A stretch of 22,338 nt of DNA from a virus. The stretch spans positions 1 through 22,338 of the IMG/VR virus record IMGVR_UViG_3300042515_001452. One strand, given 5' to 3'. A program made the position numbers and the translations under genes. This document shows positions 20,584 through 22,338 of the stretch, piece by piece (the stretch's first letter is position 1; each line of letters begins with the position of its first letter). The notes under the pieces were generated by a model. The model made no database searches and was not told where the DNA came from. It saw nothing but the letters and a program-made list of their open reading frames with translations.

Positions 20584-21431
20584 TCTTTATCTCCTTTCGC
20601 ACAAAGGCCATTAACATTTAATGCTTGATGGTAGTCTACTGTAATCTCTTCTCCATTATCTCCACCTTGGCATCCTCGAATATCCTTGAAGGCCATGGCA
20701 TATATATCATCTTCGTCATTCTTTACAAAGAATGCGTTTGGATTTGCAGAGTGGTTCGTGTAGCGGCCAAGCGGAGTCCGTTTGCCATCGAGTCTTGCTG
20801 GGCCAATGACCTCAAAAGCCGAAATAGGGAAAGACGCGAACATCCCTTTGCCGTGAATTGGGCTTGGGCGCAACGTAACCTTTGGCGCTGATCCAGCAGG
20901 AAAAGGAATCTGATCCTCTTCCTGCTGAGAAATAAAACTGACAAGCTCTTCGTCCAAACCAAAAGTATTCAGAACGTCTCTAAAGTCAGCGCGATCTTGA
21001 TCGTGTGCGCTTTCTTGCAGCTTAAAGATTCGGTCTTTGTGCTCCAGCCACGCGCTACTCTTATCGAGCAAGGCAGCCTCCAGTTTTTCAACATCCTGCT
21101 CATCTGTAGCGTAGACGTTCTGCCAAATCGTGTCTTCGATGATGTAGGCCAGTTTCCGCCCGGGGTTAGATGTCAACACGGCTGGCGCCACAAGCTCCAC
21201 AACTTCCCCGCCTTCATTCAAAAACTTGAGCCTTCCCTGCACCAGAATATTGGTGTGAGCGTTCCTGTGCTTGTGACCAAGAACAAGAGAATCAGCAGGC
21301 ATCCTGACCTCGCGGATATAAACTCCCGGTCCAAAGTGATGCAGCACCGGACAGTCTATATCGGGAAGGTGTAAAAGCCTTTCCTCGATCTGGTCTGTCA
21401 GATCAACTGGCGCTAGGACATTACAGGTCAT
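20580..21431 (-). CDS. Cupin - SET domain fusion protein
   Basis: This 283-residue protein has two domains. Residues about 30-115 form a cupin-like barrel: LGHKHRNAHTNILVQGRLKF carries His53, His55 and His59 as possible metal ligands, followed by VAPAVLTSNPGRK. Residues about 182-267 are a SET domain, with SPIHGKGMFAS (190-200) as the cofactor-binding GxG, RYTNHSANPNA (223-233) as the NHS motif, and NGEEITVDY (259-267). SET proteins transfer methyl groups from S-adenosylmethionine to lysine side chains. It could modify virion or host proteins, and the cupin part may bind a metal or ligand. It is encoded among virion genes, between a small structural protein and the DNA-transfer protein. Confidence 0.82.
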   Translation of the reverse strand: MTCNVLAPVDLTDQIEERLLHLPDIDCPVLHHFGPGVYIREVRMPADSLVLGHKHRNAHTNILVQGRLKFLNEGGEVVELVAPAVLTSNPGRKLAYIIEDTIWQNVYATDEQDVEKLEAALLDKSSAWLEHKDRIFKLQESAHDQDRADFRDVLNTFGLDEELVSFISQQEEDQIPFPAGSAPKVTLRPSPIHGKGMFASFPISAFEVIGPARLDGKRTPLGRYTNHSANPNAFFVKNDEDDIYAMAFKDIRGCQGGDNGEEITVDYHQALNVNGLCAKGDKE

Positions 21432-21766
21432 TAGGTAATCTCCCTCCCGGATGCGGTGATGGTGAGCGCAGTAGCAGTGCCGGCCAGAGTAGAAATGAAT
21501 CCGCCGGCTTCGAGAACCTGACCAACCAGTTCAGGACACAGGTAAGTCTCCCCAGGCACAATCGAGCGAGTCTTAACGATCAGGTTGGAGTTGCCAGCAG
21601 AACCACCAGAAGCGATCAGGTTGGCCGAGAACGTCACGTTAGCCGTGTTCGTATTCGTCACCGTGAATTTGTCGATGATCGTCTTGCAGTTTACGGCAGT
21701 GTACTGGGCAGTCTGAGTGTTTTCAGCCTGCTTGGGTGGAATGATGTTTTTGACTGTAACTGCCAT
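21431..21766 (-). CDS. Small structural protein, beta-rich
   Basis: This 111-residue protein starts MAVTVKNIIPPKQAENTQTA. It alternates polar and hydrophobic residues in a beta-sandwich pattern (IIDKFTVTNTNTANVTFSAN, then GNSNLIVKTRSIVPGETYLC). Similar short proteins are frequent in phage structural regions, often next to a jelly-roll protein, and may be decoration or head-tail accessory proteins; the exact role is unknown to me. The start is three bases after the previous stop. Its stop overlaps the cupin-SET start as TAATG. Confidence 0.75.
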   Translation of the reverse strand: MAVTVKNIIPPKQAENTQTAQYTAVNCKTIIDKFTVTNTNTANVTFSANLIASGGSAGNSNLIVKTRSIVPGETYLCPELVGQVLEAGGFISTLAGTATALTITASGREIT

Positions 21767-21769
21767 AGG

Positions 21770-22338
21770 TTAAGAGATGTTGTCGGTAACAGTAAGGATC
21801 AGCGAAGGGATCGCCGGGACCGGAGGACTTGCTGCCGAGGCAAATATCTGGCAATCGAGGTCATCTGTACTCCAGACAAGCTCGAAGTAGTCTCCGGCAT
21901 TTACTGGCAACACAAAGTTCCACGCGGCAACTGTCTCTGCGTTGTTGCCTTGAATGCGAACTTTAGTCGCACTATCTGGAATGTCAACGCCGTTGATTCT
22001 GGGCCAGATAAAGACAGATCCTATTCCTCCAGATATTTTGTCGAGTTGAGCTGAAAACTGAAAGTTGTAAAAGCCTTCAGTATCAATGTAGACACGGCTG
22101 TTAGGAGTGCCGATGTAAACGCCATACGAGATATCTGTCACGTCCAGCGTCATTGGATACGCCGTATTGATGACAGTGGCAGTCTGGAGTTGAGTGCTGT
22201 GAAACACTCCGTACCGTTTACGCCTTACCTCGTTGATGACAGGAGGCAGAATATCAGGCTGCTGATTCACCACCGTGACAGGAGGAACGATGTCAGTCTC
22301 AGGAAATGCAGGGATGCTGTTTGGTGCCAGTGCCAGCA
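21770..22338 (-). CDS. Jelly-roll-type structural protein, N-terminus outside the window
   Basis: The frame stays open to the right edge of the window, so the true start is beyond it and at least 189 residues are visible. A GTG at 22273 could be read as a start, but the sequence before it continues the same Pro/Val-rich style (TDIVPPVTVV, then QQPDILPPV), suggesting a longer protein. The rest resembles a C1q/TNF-like jelly roll: YGVYIGTPNSRVYIDTEGFY, FNFxFSAQLDK-type strands, WPRINGVDIPDS, and an AGDYFELVWS strand pair. Such domains occur in phage decoration and fibre proteins. It is followed after three bases by a small structural gene. Confidence 0.75.
   Translation of the reverse strand, partial: LALAPNSIPAFPETDIVPPVTVVNQQPDILPPVINEVRRKRYGVFHSTQLQTATVINTAYPMTLDVTDISYGVYIGTPNSRVYIDTEGFYNFQFSAQLDKISGGIGSVFIWPRINGVDIPDSATKVRIQGNNAETVAAWNFVLPVNAGDYFELVWSTDDLDCQIFASAASPPVPAIPSLILTVTDNIS

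Overview
The window is part of the genome of a tailed double-stranded DNA bacteriophage (free or prophage). It is most likely a short-tailed, P22-like podovirus of a Gram-negative host. The evidence is a tailspike with a P22-type head-binding N-terminus, an Ala/Gly-rich DNA-transfer (ejection) protein followed by two long internal-virion-type proteins, a compact lysis block and a self-contained replication/recombination block. Genes are tightly packed. All but two are on the minus strand, and at least 17 junctions are stop/start overlaps of the ATGA/GTGA or TAATG type. The host cannot be named from the sequence alone. No integrase, repressor, terminase, portal, capsid, polymerase, tRNA or CRISPR array is visible; the head genes probably lie beyond the right edge.

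Layout from right to left, in the direction of transcription. (1) 22338-19681: a jelly-roll-type structural protein cut by the window edge, a small structural protein, a cupin-SET fusion and the DNA-transfer protein. (2) 19675-14865: two large internal virion/ejection-type proteins. (3) 14865-11788: adsorption region, with a P22-like tailspike, a small protein, a second receptor-binding-type protein, and a duplicate of the small protein. (4) 11791-9030: small membrane proteins including holin candidates, a metallophosphoesterase, two small proteins and a lysozyme-like endolysin. (5) 9018-8033: small basic, membrane and zinc-finger proteins. (6) 8043-2616: recombination and replication, with a RecB-family nuclease carrying a probable Fe-S cluster, a RuvC-like resolvase, a RecT-like annealing protein, a DUF669/SSB-like protein with a DEIPF tail, a DnaB-N/RecA-fold helicase-type ATPase, a conserved unknown and a winged-helix initiator-like protein. 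(7) 2570-1306: six tiny coupled genes of unknown function. (8) 1-1305: a control/accessory region with two plus-strand genes, a strong terminator and copies of a ~74-nt repeat.

The strongest observation is in the initiator-like gene at 2616-3245. It contains four perfect copies of a 13-bp palindromic motif spaced 24, 24 and 21 bp, next to an AT-rich stretch and a long inverted repeat. This is the arrangement of the phage lambda origin inside gene O, and I read it as the probable replication origin. The second is a duplicated small gene that brackets an AT-rich receptor-binding gene, which looks like a recombination-driven host-range cassette.
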